A stretch of DNA of 64,000 nucleotides from an uncultured Alphaproteobacteria bacterium (GTDB lineage: Bacteria > Pseudomonadota > Alphaproteobacteria > HIMB59): assembly GCA_902575065.1 (NCBI GenBank), contig CACGPU010000002.1, positions 62,001-126,000 on the forward strand, in the 5' to 3' direction. How positions within the stretch are numbered: position 1 is the stretch's first letter; each line of letters opens with the position of its first letter. The notes beneath the pieces were generated by a model. That model ran no database searches. It was given only the letters and a program-made list of their open reading frames with translations, and was not told the DNA's origin. Shown in pieces: positions 9,664-18,950 of this stretch. The position numbers and the translations under genes are program-made.

Positions 9664-10620
9664 TTGAGTCCTGTAAATATTTCTTCCCATCAAAAACAAC
9701 TTGAGTTTGAGGATAATCAATTTCTATCAAGCCTATTTGGTTACCACGATAAAAATTTAAAGGTCTTAGAGAATAAATTTAAAGTAAAGCTATACACAAG
9801 AGGCAACCTTCTATCTATAAAAGGCAATAGAGATCCAGTTGAAAAAGCCTACTTTATTATTCAAGGCTTATATCAAAAATTGAAGAATAACGATATTTCT
9901 GCAGAAGAAATAGAAAACAATATTGATTTAGCAAAACCTACATATATCAAAGAACAAATCGAACAAGATCAGAAATTTCAAATCAATACAAAATTAAAAA
10001 CAATTTATCCCAAGACTAAAAACCAAGAGCTCTTTTTAAAAGAAATGAGATCAAAAGATGTCGTTTTTGCTGTTGGTCCAGCGGGAACAGGAAAAACTTA
10101 TTTAGCTGTTGCATATGCAGTTAGTCTTTTTGTAGAGGGTAAAATTAATCGATTAATATTATCAAGACCAGCAGTTGAAGCGGGTGAACGATTAGGTTTT
10201 TTACCTGGAGATATGAAAGAGAAAATTGATCCCTATTTACGACCACTTTACGATGCCTTGTATGAGATGATGCCAGGTGAAGAAATTGACCGAAAAATGG
10301 TAAATAATTTAATAGAAATAGCTCCTCTTGCCTTTATGAGAGGAAGAACATTAAATAAATCTTTCATAATTTTAGATGAAGCACAAAACACTTTATCAAC
10401 ACAGATGAAAATGTTCTTAACTAGATTAGGACAAAACTCAAAAATGGTTATTACTGGAGATTTAAGTCAAAAAGATTTACCCGATAATGCAAAAAGTGGA
10501 ATGCAGGATGCAATGGAAAAATTAGAAAAAGTTAAAGACATTGGGTTTGTTCATTTAAATAGTAGTGATGTATGCAGACATACACTAGTAGAAAAAATAA
10601 TTAATGCTTACGATAAGTAA
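9664..10620 (+). CDS. PhoH family ATPase
   Basis: GPAGTGKTYLAVA, ILDEAQNTLSTQMKMFLTR. Confidence 0.94.
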   Translation: MSPVNISSHQKQLEFEDNQFLSSLFGYHDKNLKVLENKFKVKLYTRGNLLSIKGNRDPVEKAYFIIQGLYQKLKNNDISAEEIENNIDLAKPTYIKEQIEQDQKFQINTKLKTIYPKTKNQELFLKEMRSKDVVFAVGPAGTGKTYLAVAYAVSLFVEGKINRLILSRPAVEAGERLGFLPGDMKEKIDPYLRPLYDALYEMMPGEEIDRKMVNNLIEIAPLAFMRGRTLNKSFIILDEAQNTLSTQMKMFLTRLGQNSKMVITGDLSQKDLPDNAKSGMQDAMEKLEKVKDIGFVHLNSSDVCRHTLVEKIINAYDK

Positions 10621-10622
10621 TT

Positions 10623-11072
10623 TTGAGGATTAGTAATAAAAAATTTGTGATTGAGATAATTGGAGATAAGAATTTAGAGCAATTTCTAAAATCCTCCAAG
10701 GAAAAGCTAAAAAAAATGTCAGAATATTTTCAAACAATCCATCAAGCTGATCATCAAACACAACTGACAATAAAAATAGTTTCTAATGAAGAAATTAAAA
10801 GCATGAACAAAAAATTTAAAAATAAAAATAAAATCACTGATGTGTTATCTTTTCCTGATGGAGACTTTTCTGGTGATATCGCTATTGCAGATAGTTACAT
10901 TTTAAATCGCAATAAAAAAATTAATGAACAAAACTTTTTTATGCTAGTGAGCCATGGTTTACATCATTTATTTGGTTATCATCACTACGATAAACAATCG
11001 AGAAGCAATATGAGATTTTTAGAAAACACACTGATGAAATTATTAGGTTTAAAAAAAGTACATGAAAATTAA
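10623..11072 (+). CDS. ybeY: endoribonuclease YbeY
   Basis: TDVLSFP and SHGLHHLFGYHHYD metal-binding motif; follows phoH. Confidence 0.93.
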   Translation: MRISNKKFVIEIIGDKNLEQFLKSSKEKLKKMSEYFQTIHQADHQTQLTIKIVSNEEIKSMNKKFKNKNKITDVLSFPDGDFSGDIAIADSYILNRNKKINEQNFFMLVSHGLHHLFGYHHYDKQSRSNMRFLENTLMKLLGLKKVHEN

Positions 11073-11889
11073 AAAAAATTTAGCCATAAAATTAGTCAAA
11101 GAACTTATTCAAGACGAGAATTTTAAAAAAGATATTATTGATCTTATTTCAGCGACTTCAGATAGTTCAGGGATTGCCAAGAATGAAGAAAAAAAAATCT
11201 TTAATAACCTTTTAAAGGTTCACAAAAAAACTGTTGATGATGTAATGGTTCCAAGAGGTGAAATAATTTTTATTGATCAAAATATTGATAAAGAAAACAT
11301 CATTAAAATTATCAATAAAGAAGCTCACTCAAGAATGCCAGTCGTAAAAAAGGACTTAGAACATTGCTTGGGAATGGTTCATATCAAGGATTTATTCAAG
11401 AAAATCAATAATAAGTCCTTTAATATTAAGAGTTTGCTAAGAGAGGTCATTTATATTCCCTCTGCTACACCTGTTTTTAATCTTCTTCAAAAAATGAAAA
11501 AACAAAACATCCATTTAGCAATTGTCATGGATGAATTTAATAGTGTTACTGGTTTGGTTACCATCGAAGACTTAGTGGAAGAAATAGTAGGCGAGATTGA
11601 AGATGAACACGATAAGGATGAAGCACCGATGTTTCGTCAAAAAAACAATAATATAATTATGGATGCTGCAATGCTTGTTGATGATTTTGAAAGAGAATTT
11701 GATGTCAATATCCCAGATGATTTAAAAGAGGATGTAGGAACTATAGGCGGTATCATATTTAATATAGCTGGTCGTATACCAAAGAAAAAAGAAAAATTTA
11801 CTATAAATAAAAAATTATCTTTCACCATTCACAAGGTATCAACAAGAAAAATTCTTGAAGTTGTGGTTAGTGGTGTCAAATCTCAATAA
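11062..11889 (+). CDS. corC: CBS-domain protein CorC/hemolysin family
   Basis: DDVMVPRGEI, paired CBS motifs, CorC_HlyC C-terminal domain. Confidence 0.9.
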   Translation: MKIKKNLAIKLVKELIQDENFKKDIIDLISATSDSSGIAKNEEKKIFNNLLKVHKKTVDDVMVPRGEIIFIDQNIDKENIIKIINKEAHSRMPVVKKDLEHCLGMVHIKDLFKKINNKSFNIKSLLREVIYIPSATPVFNLLQKMKKQNIHLAIVMDEFNSVTGLVTIEDLVEEIVGEIEDEHDKDEAPMFRQKNNNIIMDAAMLVDDFEREFDVNIPDDLKEDVGTIGGIIFNIAGRIPKKKEKFTINKKLSFTIHKVSTRKILEVVVSGVKSQ

Positions 11890-13369
11890 TCTACTGCCCT
11901 ATCTCTCTAGGCCAATAAACTTAATAATTATTTTTTCTATTGTTTATGTATTTTCTCTTCCTCCATTCGGAGTATCTATTTTCTATTACATATCATTTTC
12001 AATCATTTTTTATAATATTCTAACTAATGATAATTTTTCGAAAAAATATATATTTTATTTTTTCTTATTTACTCAAATAATTACATTAAGTTGGATTACA
12101 CAGTCCTTCTATTCAGGAGGTTTTGGGTATTTATTCTTAGGTATTATTTTAGTTGGCGCACTCTCTTTATTTATTGCATTCTTACATTATTCAGCAACAA
12201 TTCTAATCCTAGTTACATTTAAAAAAAAACTACTACAGATTTTCTTATTACCACTAGGTTTATCAATAGTAGAAATACTAAAGGAATTTATTTTCGGAGG
12301 CTTCCCTTGGAATCCTAGTTCAATCATATATTACAAAAATATTTGGATCTTAAAATCACTACCATTTTTTGGTGTTTATGGTTTAGGATTAGTTGTCAAT
12401 TTGATTGTGGGTTTAATTATTTATTTTCTCTATTACAAAAAAAAAGTTGTAATTTTTAGTTTGTCATCAGTGCTTGTTTTAATTTATGCATTCGGTTTTT
12501 TTGAAAATAATACTGAGAGAAAAACAAACAATGAAACTCTAAACATTCTTTTAATTCAACCTAATCTCTATGAGTCATTAGTAGAATTTGACGTTCTAAG
12601 AAACCTTGAAATATATGAAAAATTGACTTTAGAAGCTCTTACAAATTCTCCAAAAGCAGATTTAATTATTTGGCCTGAAGGCTCATTGCCAATTGATTTA
12701 AATAACAGGGACGGACTTCTTAGTAGATTATCTTCTTTAATTAACGAGGATCAAAAAATAATAGTTGGGTCGAGCGCTATTGAGGAAAACCAATTATTTA
12801 ATCGTCTATATATCATTGATCATCAAGGAAAGACTATTGATTTTTACGATAAGCAAAAGTTGGTTCTATTTGGAGAATACATACCCTTTGTTAAACCTAT
12901 TGTAAGCAAATTTTTAAATTTAGGAATGAACTATACCCCTGGAACTAATCAAAAAATTTTAAAATTACCAAAAAGTATAAATGCTGCTCCAATGATTTGT
13001 TTTGAGTCTATTTTTAATTATAAATCAATTAATACTGAGGTTTGTAACGCAGATATAGTAATACAAATTTCAAATGACTCTTGGTTCGGTAAATGGTACG
13101 GACCACATCAGCATCTGGCTAACTCTCTTTTAAGAAGTGTTGAATTCCAAAAACCTCTCATAAGATCAACTCCTTCAGGTATTACATCTGTTGTTGATTA
13201 CTCGGGCAAAATTATTGAGACTATTCCAACAAACAAAAAAGGTTATCTTTATTATCAATATCCAATTAATAAATATAAATCAAATTGTTCATCAACATTA
13301 TTTTCAGTAAGTCTTTTGATTTTTTTAATATTTCTACTTAGTTTTTTATATGTTCGAATCAAAAAATAA
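11855..13369 (+). CDS. lnt: apolipoprotein N-acyltransferase
   Basis: Nitrilase domain (WPEGSLP, YDKQKLVLFGEYIPF, CFESIF); start may be GTG at about 11870/11873. Confidence 0.93.
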   Translation: MKLWLVVSNLNNLLPYLSRPINLIIIFSIVYVFSLPPFGVSIFYYISFSIIFYNILTNDNFSKKYIFYFFLFTQIITLSWITQSFYSGGFGYLFLGIILVGALSLFIAFLHYSATILILVTFKKKLLQIFLLPLGLSIVEILKEFIFGGFPWNPSSIIYYKNIWILKSLPFFGVYGLGLVVNLIVGLIIYFLYYKKKVVIFSLSSVLVLIYAFGFFENNTERKTNNETLNILLIQPNLYESLVEFDVLRNLEIYEKLTLEALTNSPKADLIIWPEGSLPIDLNNRDGLLSRLSSLINEDQKIIVGSSAIEENQLFNRLYIIDHQGKTIDFYDKQKLVLFGEYIPFVKPIVSKFLNLGMNYTPGTNQKILKLPKSINAAPMICFESIFNYKSINTEVCNADIVIQISNDSWFGKWYGPHQHLANSLLRSVEFQKPLIRSTPSGITSVVDYSGKIIETIPTNKKGYLYYQYPINKYKSNCSSTLFSVSLLIFLIFLLSFLYVRIKK

Positions 13370-13994
13370 ATACTTTGGTAGAAAAAAAGGAAAGTCATTT
13401 GTAAGACTTGAGCAATACTCAAAATTTCTTAAAGAACCAAATAAAATATTATTTAATAAAATCAAAACACCAAGAATTTTAGAAATTGGAATTGGTGATG
13501 GAGAAAAAATCAGTGAAGATGCAAAACTATATTCAAAAATAAACTTTATTGGTTGTGATATTTTTGCTGATGGAGTTTTAAGAGCTATCAGAAACTCTGT
13601 TGATGATAATTTGAAAAATCTTCAAGTCTTTCATTTAAATATTCAAGATCTTTTACCATTCATACCAAACTATTATCTTCAGGAAATAAGAATATACTTT
13701 CCAGATCCGTGGCCCAAAAATAAGCATAAAAAAAGAAGAACTGTTAACCAAACACTTGTAAAAGAACTCACAAAAAAATTAAAAAAAAAAGGAGTTATTT
13801 GTTTTGCTACTGATCACGGTGACTATTTTATTGAAGCTTTGGCTTTGATGAAAAAGTTCAAATACACCATGCCAGATATTAGCCCTAAATGTTGGAAATA
13901 TAGTGATTCCAACGCTTTGCACACCAAATTTGAGAAAAAAGCCTTAGACAAAAATCATAAATTATTCTATTTTAGCGTTCTTAAAAATTATTAA
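13350..13994 (+). CDS. trmB: tRNA (guanine-N7)-methyltransferase TrmB
   Basis: LEIGIGDGE, IYFPDPWPKNKHKKRR. Confidence 0.95.
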   Translation: MFESKNKYFGRKKGKSFVRLEQYSKFLKEPNKILFNKIKTPRILEIGIGDGEKISEDAKLYSKINFIGCDIFADGVLRAIRNSVDDNLKNLQVFHLNIQDLLPFIPNYYLQEIRIYFPDPWPKNKHKKRRTVNQTLVKELTKKLKKKGVICFATDHGDYFIEALALMKKFKYTMPDISPKCWKYSDSNALHTKFEKKALDKNHKLFYFSVLKNY

Positions 13995-14007
13995 CCAACG
14001 ATGAGGA

Positions 14008-14032
14008 GGTGGGTTATCCCGCCTTTTTTTTT
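14008..14032 (+). terminator. intrinsic terminator-like hairpin between trmB and nusA
   Basis: ggtggg-ttat-cccgcc stem followed by nine T. Confidence 0.75.
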
Positions 14033-14046
14033 AACTAGAAAAGATA

Positions 14047-15549
14047 ATGCTAAATAACACAGAAATATTAAAAGTTGCCGAAGTCGTCTCACAAGAGAAG
14101 GGTATCGAAATGGATATAGTAATGGAGGCTCTTGAGGAGTCTTTTGAAATTATTGGAAAATCAAAATACGGAATGGACAATAACATTAAAGCATCTATTG
14201 ACCGTATGACAGGAAATATAAGTTTATCTCATATTAAAGATGTGGTTGAAAAAATTGATCCTGTTTTGCAGGCAAATCAAATTTTATTAGATCATGCTAA
14301 AAAATATGATGCTGATACTGAAATTGGAAAACAAATAACAATTCCTTTACCATCCGTAAACTTCGGAAGAGTTACAGCCAATATGGCAAGGCAAGTTATT
14401 TACTCCAGAGTTAGAGAAGCAGAAAAAAGAAGACAGTTTAACGATTTTAAAGATCGTGTCGGAGAAGTTTTGTCGGGTATTGTAAAAAGAATTGAGTTTG
14501 GAAATATTATTGTTGATCTTGGTAAAGCTGAGGGATTTTTAAGAAAAGATGAACTCATTCCAAGAGAGAATTTTAAAAATGGTGATCGTATTAGAGCTTA
14601 CTTTTTTGATATAAAAGAAGAGGCCAAAGGACATCAAATTTTTCTTTCAAGAACTCACCCTCAGTTTATGGCAAAATTATTTGAACAGGAAGTACCTGAA
14701 ATATATGAGGGTCAAATAGAAATTTTATCTGTTGCAAGAGACCCTGGTAGTAGAGGAAAGATTACAGTACGTGCAAACGATAAGTCTATCGATCCAGTTG
14801 GGGCATGCGTAGGTATGAGAGGATCTAGAGTTCAGGCTATTGTTAATGAATTACAAGGTGAAAAAATTGATATCGTAAATTGGTCAGAGTTAAAGTCGAT
14901 GTATGTTCAAAATGCCATTGCGCCCGCACAAGTTGCAAAGGTTAATGAATTTGAAGACTCAAATAGAGTAGAGATAGTCTTACCTGAGGATCAGTTAAGT
15001 ATTGCTATTGGTAGAAGAGGTCAAAATGTAAAATTAGCTTCAATACTTACCAATCTTGAAATTGACATACTAACTGAAAAAGAAGATGCAGAAAGAAGAC
15101 AAGAGGAATTTAAAAAAATCACCTCTCTTTTCGCTGAAAAACTTGATCTTGAAGATATGATTGCACAATTATTGGCGGTCGAGGGATATACAAGTATTGA
15201 AAAAATTGCCAATGCCTCAATCCAAGATATAGAAAAAATTGAAGGATTTGATAATGAGCTTGCCGCCGAGATATATGCTCGTGCCACGCAGTATATGGAA
15301 AACGAGAAGGCAGAACTTGAGAAATTAATACAATCTTCAAAACTAGATGATTATGTCAAAGGGATTTCAGAGTTTGATAATAAAATTTTAGCTACATTGA
15401 TTGAGAATAATATCTTTTCACGTCAAGATCTTGCAGATTTAGCAACTGATGAATTAGTGGGTAGAGATGGCATACTACAAAAAAGAGTTGAAAAATCTGC
15501 TGCAGAAAAAATTATTATGGATGCTAGGGAGATTTATCTTAATAGCTAG
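14047..15549 (+). CDS. nusA: transcription termination/antitermination factor NusA
   Basis: S1 and KH domains (GACVGMRGSRVQAIVNELQGEKIDIV), C-terminal HhH repeats. Confidence 0.96.
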   Translation: MLNNTEILKVAEVVSQEKGIEMDIVMEALEESFEIIGKSKYGMDNNIKASIDRMTGNISLSHIKDVVEKIDPVLQANQILLDHAKKYDADTEIGKQITIPLPSVNFGRVTANMARQVIYSRVREAEKRRQFNDFKDRVGEVLSGIVKRIEFGNIIVDLGKAEGFLRKDELIPRENFKNGDRIRAYFFDIKEEAKGHQIFLSRTHPQFMAKLFEQEVPEIYEGQIEILSVARDPGSRGKITVRANDKSIDPVGACVGMRGSRVQAIVNELQGEKIDIVNWSELKSMYVQNAIAPAQVAKVNEFEDSNRVEIVLPEDQLSIAIGRRGQNVKLASILTNLEIDILTEKEDAERRQEEFKKITSLFAEKLDLEDMIAQLLAVEGYTSIEKIANASIQDIEKIEGFDNELAAEIYARATQYMENEKAELEKLIQSSKLDDYVKGISEFDNKILATLIENNIFSRQDLADLATDELVGRDGILQKRVEKSAAEKIIMDAREIYLNS

Positions 15550-15557
15550 TTTTTTGA

Positions 15558-17570
15558 ATGACAAAAGAGACAAAGAACACAAATACATCTTCAGCTAAGC
15601 CTTCTACGCCTACCTCTACAACTTCTACTCCTCCCAGAAAAAAACTAACTCTCAATACAACAGCATTCCAAAAAAAACTTTCCTCTATTTCTGTTAATAA
15701 TCTCTTAGATGAAGAACCAGACTATGAAAAAATGCCCAGTCTTGCAAAAACAAAAAGAAATAGAGAAAAACAAAAAACAAAATTTAAACCAAATTTAACT
15801 AGCTCTCAAAAAATTGTTCGTGAAGTTGACATCCCTGTAAAAATTTCTGTGCAGGAATTAGCAAGTAGAATGTCCGAAAAAACAGGTGATGTTGTAAAAG
15901 CTCTTATGAAAAGTGGAATTATGGCTACTGCTAATCAATATATAGATGGAGATACTGCTGAGCTTATAGTTACAGAATTAGGACATACACCGAAAAGAGA
16001 AGAGGCGATCAGTTTAAAAGATGAAATCGCAAATCACCAAAAAACAAAAATATCAAAAATTTCACCTAGGCCTCCAATTGTAACTGTAATGGGCCATGTT
16101 GATCACGGTAAAACTTCTTTATTGGATGCACTAAGAAATACAAATGTAACTTCAAAAGAGTCTGGTGGAATTACTCAACATATTGGTGCGTATCAAATTC
16201 AACATAAAAACAATCCTATTACTTTTTTGGATACACCTGGTCACGCAGCCTTCTCAAATATTCGCTCTAGGGGAGCCAATTTAACAGATCTTGTTGTATT
16301 AGTAGTGGCTGCTAACGATAGTGTTAAACCTCAAACAATTGAAGCGATTTCACATGCTAAAGCAGCAAAAGTTCCTATTGTTCTCGCAATTAATAAAATG
16401 GACTTACCAGATGTTGACCCAAGTATTGTTAGAAATGATTTGTTAACTCACGAGGTAGTTGTAGAAAGTTACAGCGGAGATGTATTAGAAACTGAAATAT
16501 CTGCAATTAAAAAAACAAATCTAGAAAAATTATTAGATAACATTTTATTACAAGTAGAAATCCTAGATCTTAATGTCGAACATAACAAACTCGCTGAGGC
16601 AATTGTAGTTGAGTCCAAAATTGAAACGGGAAAAGGACCTGTTGCAACTGTGATAGTAAAAAATGGAACTTTTAAAGAGGGCGATCATTTTACATGTGGT
16701 TCATCTTATGGAAGAGTTAGAGCTTTACTCGATGAAAATGGTAGTAGGATTAAATCAGCTAGTCCTGGAATGCCGATTGAAGTATTAGGTTTTGACTCAG
16801 TGCCACAAGCAGGTGATACAGTTTATGTTATGCCAAATGAGGATATCGCAAAAGATATTACAGAAAAAGTAAAAGAACAAAAAAAATTAGAAAATACAGA
16901 AGCAGTTAAAAAATCATCACTGGAAGAAATGATGGCTAATGTATCAAAGGGAGATATGAAAAAACTTCCAATCATTGTCAAAGCAGATGTTCAAGGATCT
17001 CTTGAAGCAATAGTTTCCTCACTAGAAAAAGTCGGTAATGAAGAAGTTAAAATAAATGTCGTCCATAACGCTATTGGTGCAATTAATGAAAGTGATGTGA
17101 GTTTAGCGAGTTCTGCACAAGGGTTAGTAATTGGTTTTAACATCAGAGCTATCCCACAAGCCCGAACAATCGCAAAACGTGATAAAGTAGATATACGATA
17201 TTATTCAATTATTTATGAATTAATTGATGATATGAAAAAAATGCTCTCTGGTCTTCTCACTCCAGACACTAAAGAGGAAATTATTGGTCATGCTGAGGTT
17301 CGTGATACTTTCAAATCCTCAAAGTTTGGTACAATTGCAGGCTGTTTTGTTACTGACGGTATAGTCCAAAATTCTGCTAAAATCAGGCTTGTTAGAGAAG
17401 GTAAAATCATACATGAAGGAGAAGTTGGTACTCTTAAACGATTTAAAGATGATGTCAAAGAGGTTAGAGAAAATTACGAGTGTGGTATTTCATTTAAAGA
17501 CTATTCAGATATTTTGGAAAAAGACGAAATTGAATTTTATGTAACTAAGGAAGTTCAAAAAGAATTATAG
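15558..17570 (+). CDS. infB: translation initiation factor IF-2
   Basis: VTVMGHVDHGKTSLLDALR, DTPGHAAF, NKMD. Confidence 0.97.
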   Translation: MTKETKNTNTSSAKPSTPTSTTSTPPRKKLTLNTTAFQKKLSSISVNNLLDEEPDYEKMPSLAKTKRNREKQKTKFKPNLTSSQKIVREVDIPVKISVQELASRMSEKTGDVVKALMKSGIMATANQYIDGDTAELIVTELGHTPKREEAISLKDEIANHQKTKISKISPRPPIVTVMGHVDHGKTSLLDALRNTNVTSKESGGITQHIGAYQIQHKNNPITFLDTPGHAAFSNIRSRGANLTDLVVLVVAANDSVKPQTIEAISHAKAAKVPIVLAINKMDLPDVDPSIVRNDLLTHEVVVESYSGDVLETEISAIKKTNLEKLLDNILLQVEILDLNVEHNKLAEAIVVESKIETGKGPVATVIVKNGTFKEGDHFTCGSSYGRVRALLDENGSRIKSASPGMPIEVLGFDSVPQAGDTVYVMPNEDIAKDITEKVKEQKKLENTEAVKKSSLEEMMANVSKGDMKKLPIIVKADVQGSLEAIVSSLEKVGNEEVKINVVHNAIGAINESDVSLASSAQGLVIGFNIRAIPQARTIAKRDKVDIRYYSIIYELIDDMKKMLSGLLTPDTKEEIIGHAEVRDTFKSSKFGTIAGCFVTDGIVQNSAKIRLVREGKIIHEGEVGTLKRFKDDVKEVRENYECGISFKDYSDILEKDEIEFYVTKEVQKEL

Positions 17571-17571
17571 T

Positions 17572-17916
17572 GTGGACAATAAGCCAAGTTTTCGTACCAA
17601 AAAAGTTGAGCTTTCAATTAAAAGGCTTATCTCTGAATATCTCGTAACCCAAAAAGATTATCTTTTAAAATTTCCAACTGTTCGTTTCGAAATTACTGAA
17701 GTAAAAGTAAGTAAAGATCTAAGATTTGCAAAAATTTATCTTATTCATAATATTTCAGAGGAGGATTTTAAGGAATTTAATAAACTTTATCTGAGAGAAA
17801 TACAAAGTTTAATAGCAAGAACTCTTACAAGTAAATATACTCCAAAAATATCTTTAATTTTTGATGAATCTTTTCAAGAGTCTTTAAAAGTACAATCACT
17901 TTTAGATAAATTATAG
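17572..17916 (+). CDS. rbfA: ribosome-binding factor A
   Basis: RbfA-like sequence between infB and truB. Confidence 0.88.
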   Translation: MDNKPSFRTKKVELSIKRLISEYLVTQKDYLLKFPTVRFEITEVKVSKDLRFAKIYLIHNISEEDFKEFNKLYLREIQSLIARTLTSKYTPKISLIFDESFQESLKVQSLLDKL

Positions 17917-17919
17917 ATC

Positions 17920-18618
17920 TTGGCAAAAGAAAACTTTCTTAGTGATGGATGGTTATTAATAAATAAACCACAGGGCATAGAGTCATTTGGAGTTATAAGA
18001 AAATTAAAATTATGTTATTCCTTTAAAAAAATTGGCTTTGCTGGAACTCTGGACCCTTTAGCTTCTGGTTTATTGTTAGTAGGTATTAATAAAGCTACGA
18101 AGAAAATACCAAATATACATCAAGAAAAAAAAAGTTATGAGGTTGAGATACGATTTGGTGCCTCAACAAATACATTAGACTCAGAGGGTAGATTTTTAAA
18201 AATGGAGACGTCCTCACATAATATAAATGAAAGATTTTTACATTTAAAAAAATTCATAGGAACATATCAACAAAAAATACCAAACTTTTCTGCGCATAAA
18301 TTAAATGGTAAAAATTTTTATGAACTTGCTAGAGATAATAAAGATATAGAAGATCGTTATAAAAAGGTATCTGTTCAAAGTTTAAAAGTTCTATCTTCAA
18401 ATAACTTAAAAATGAGGGTCGAGTTGAATTGCCATTCAGGGTTTTATGTTAGGGCATTCGCAGAGGAATTTGCAAATTCCCTAGGTGACATAGCTTATGC
18501 AAGTATGATTAAAAGATTGAAAATAGGGACTTTTGATATAAATCAAGCTATTCCTTATGAAAAAATCCTTGATTTCTCAAGTATAAATGATTTACATACC
18601 AATCTGATTACCATTTGA
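17920..18618 (+). CDS. truB: tRNA pseudouridine-55 synthase TruB
   Basis: GWLLINKPQGIESF, GFAGTLDPLASGLL. Confidence 0.95.
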   Translation: MAKENFLSDGWLLINKPQGIESFGVIRKLKLCYSFKKIGFAGTLDPLASGLLLVGINKATKKIPNIHQEKKSYEVEIRFGASTNTLDSEGRFLKMETSSHNINERFLHLKKFIGTYQQKIPNFSAHKLNGKNFYELARDNKDIEDRYKKVSVQSLKVLSSNNLKMRVELNCHSGFYVRAFAEEFANSLGDIAYASMIKRLKIGTFDINQAIPYEKILDFSSINDLHTNLITI

Positions 18619-18624
18619 ACTGGG

Positions 18625-18672
18625 CGACATCCTGGTCAGATGATGTTTACTTTGAAAGGAGTATTGATGTCG
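18625..18672 (+). promoter_or_regulatory. candidate rpsO leader (S15 autoregulatory) switch
   Basis: CGACATC (18625-18631) is complementary both to GATGTCG over the AUG (18666-18672) and, via ACATC, to GATGT (18642-18646). Confidence 0.5.
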
Positions 18673-18921
18673 GAAATTCAAATAAACGATATAGCTCGTG
18701 CTGATAATGACACTGGTTCGCCAGAGTCCCAAATTTTTTTTCTCACAAAGAAAATTAATCTGTTAACAGAACATATCAAAATCCATAAGAAAGATTTTCA
18801 TTCTCGAAGAGGTCTGCTGATGATGGTTGGTAAAAGAAATAGATTGATGGCGTATTTAAAGAAGAGGAATGTAGGAAAGTACACAGAAGTAGCAGATAAA
18901 CTAAAGCTAAGAAAAAAATAG
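18667..18921 (+). CDS. rpsO: 30S ribosomal protein S15
   Basis: S15 family ([35 protein letters not shown]); start moved to ATG 18667 preceded by AAGGAG. Confidence 0.95.
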   Translation: MSEIQINDIARADNDTGSPESQIFFLTKKINLLTEHIKIHKKDFHSRRGLLMMVGKRNRLMAYLKKRNVGKYTEVADKLKLRKK

Positions 18922-18950
18922 TTTTTAATTAGCTATAAAGAAAGAGGAAG

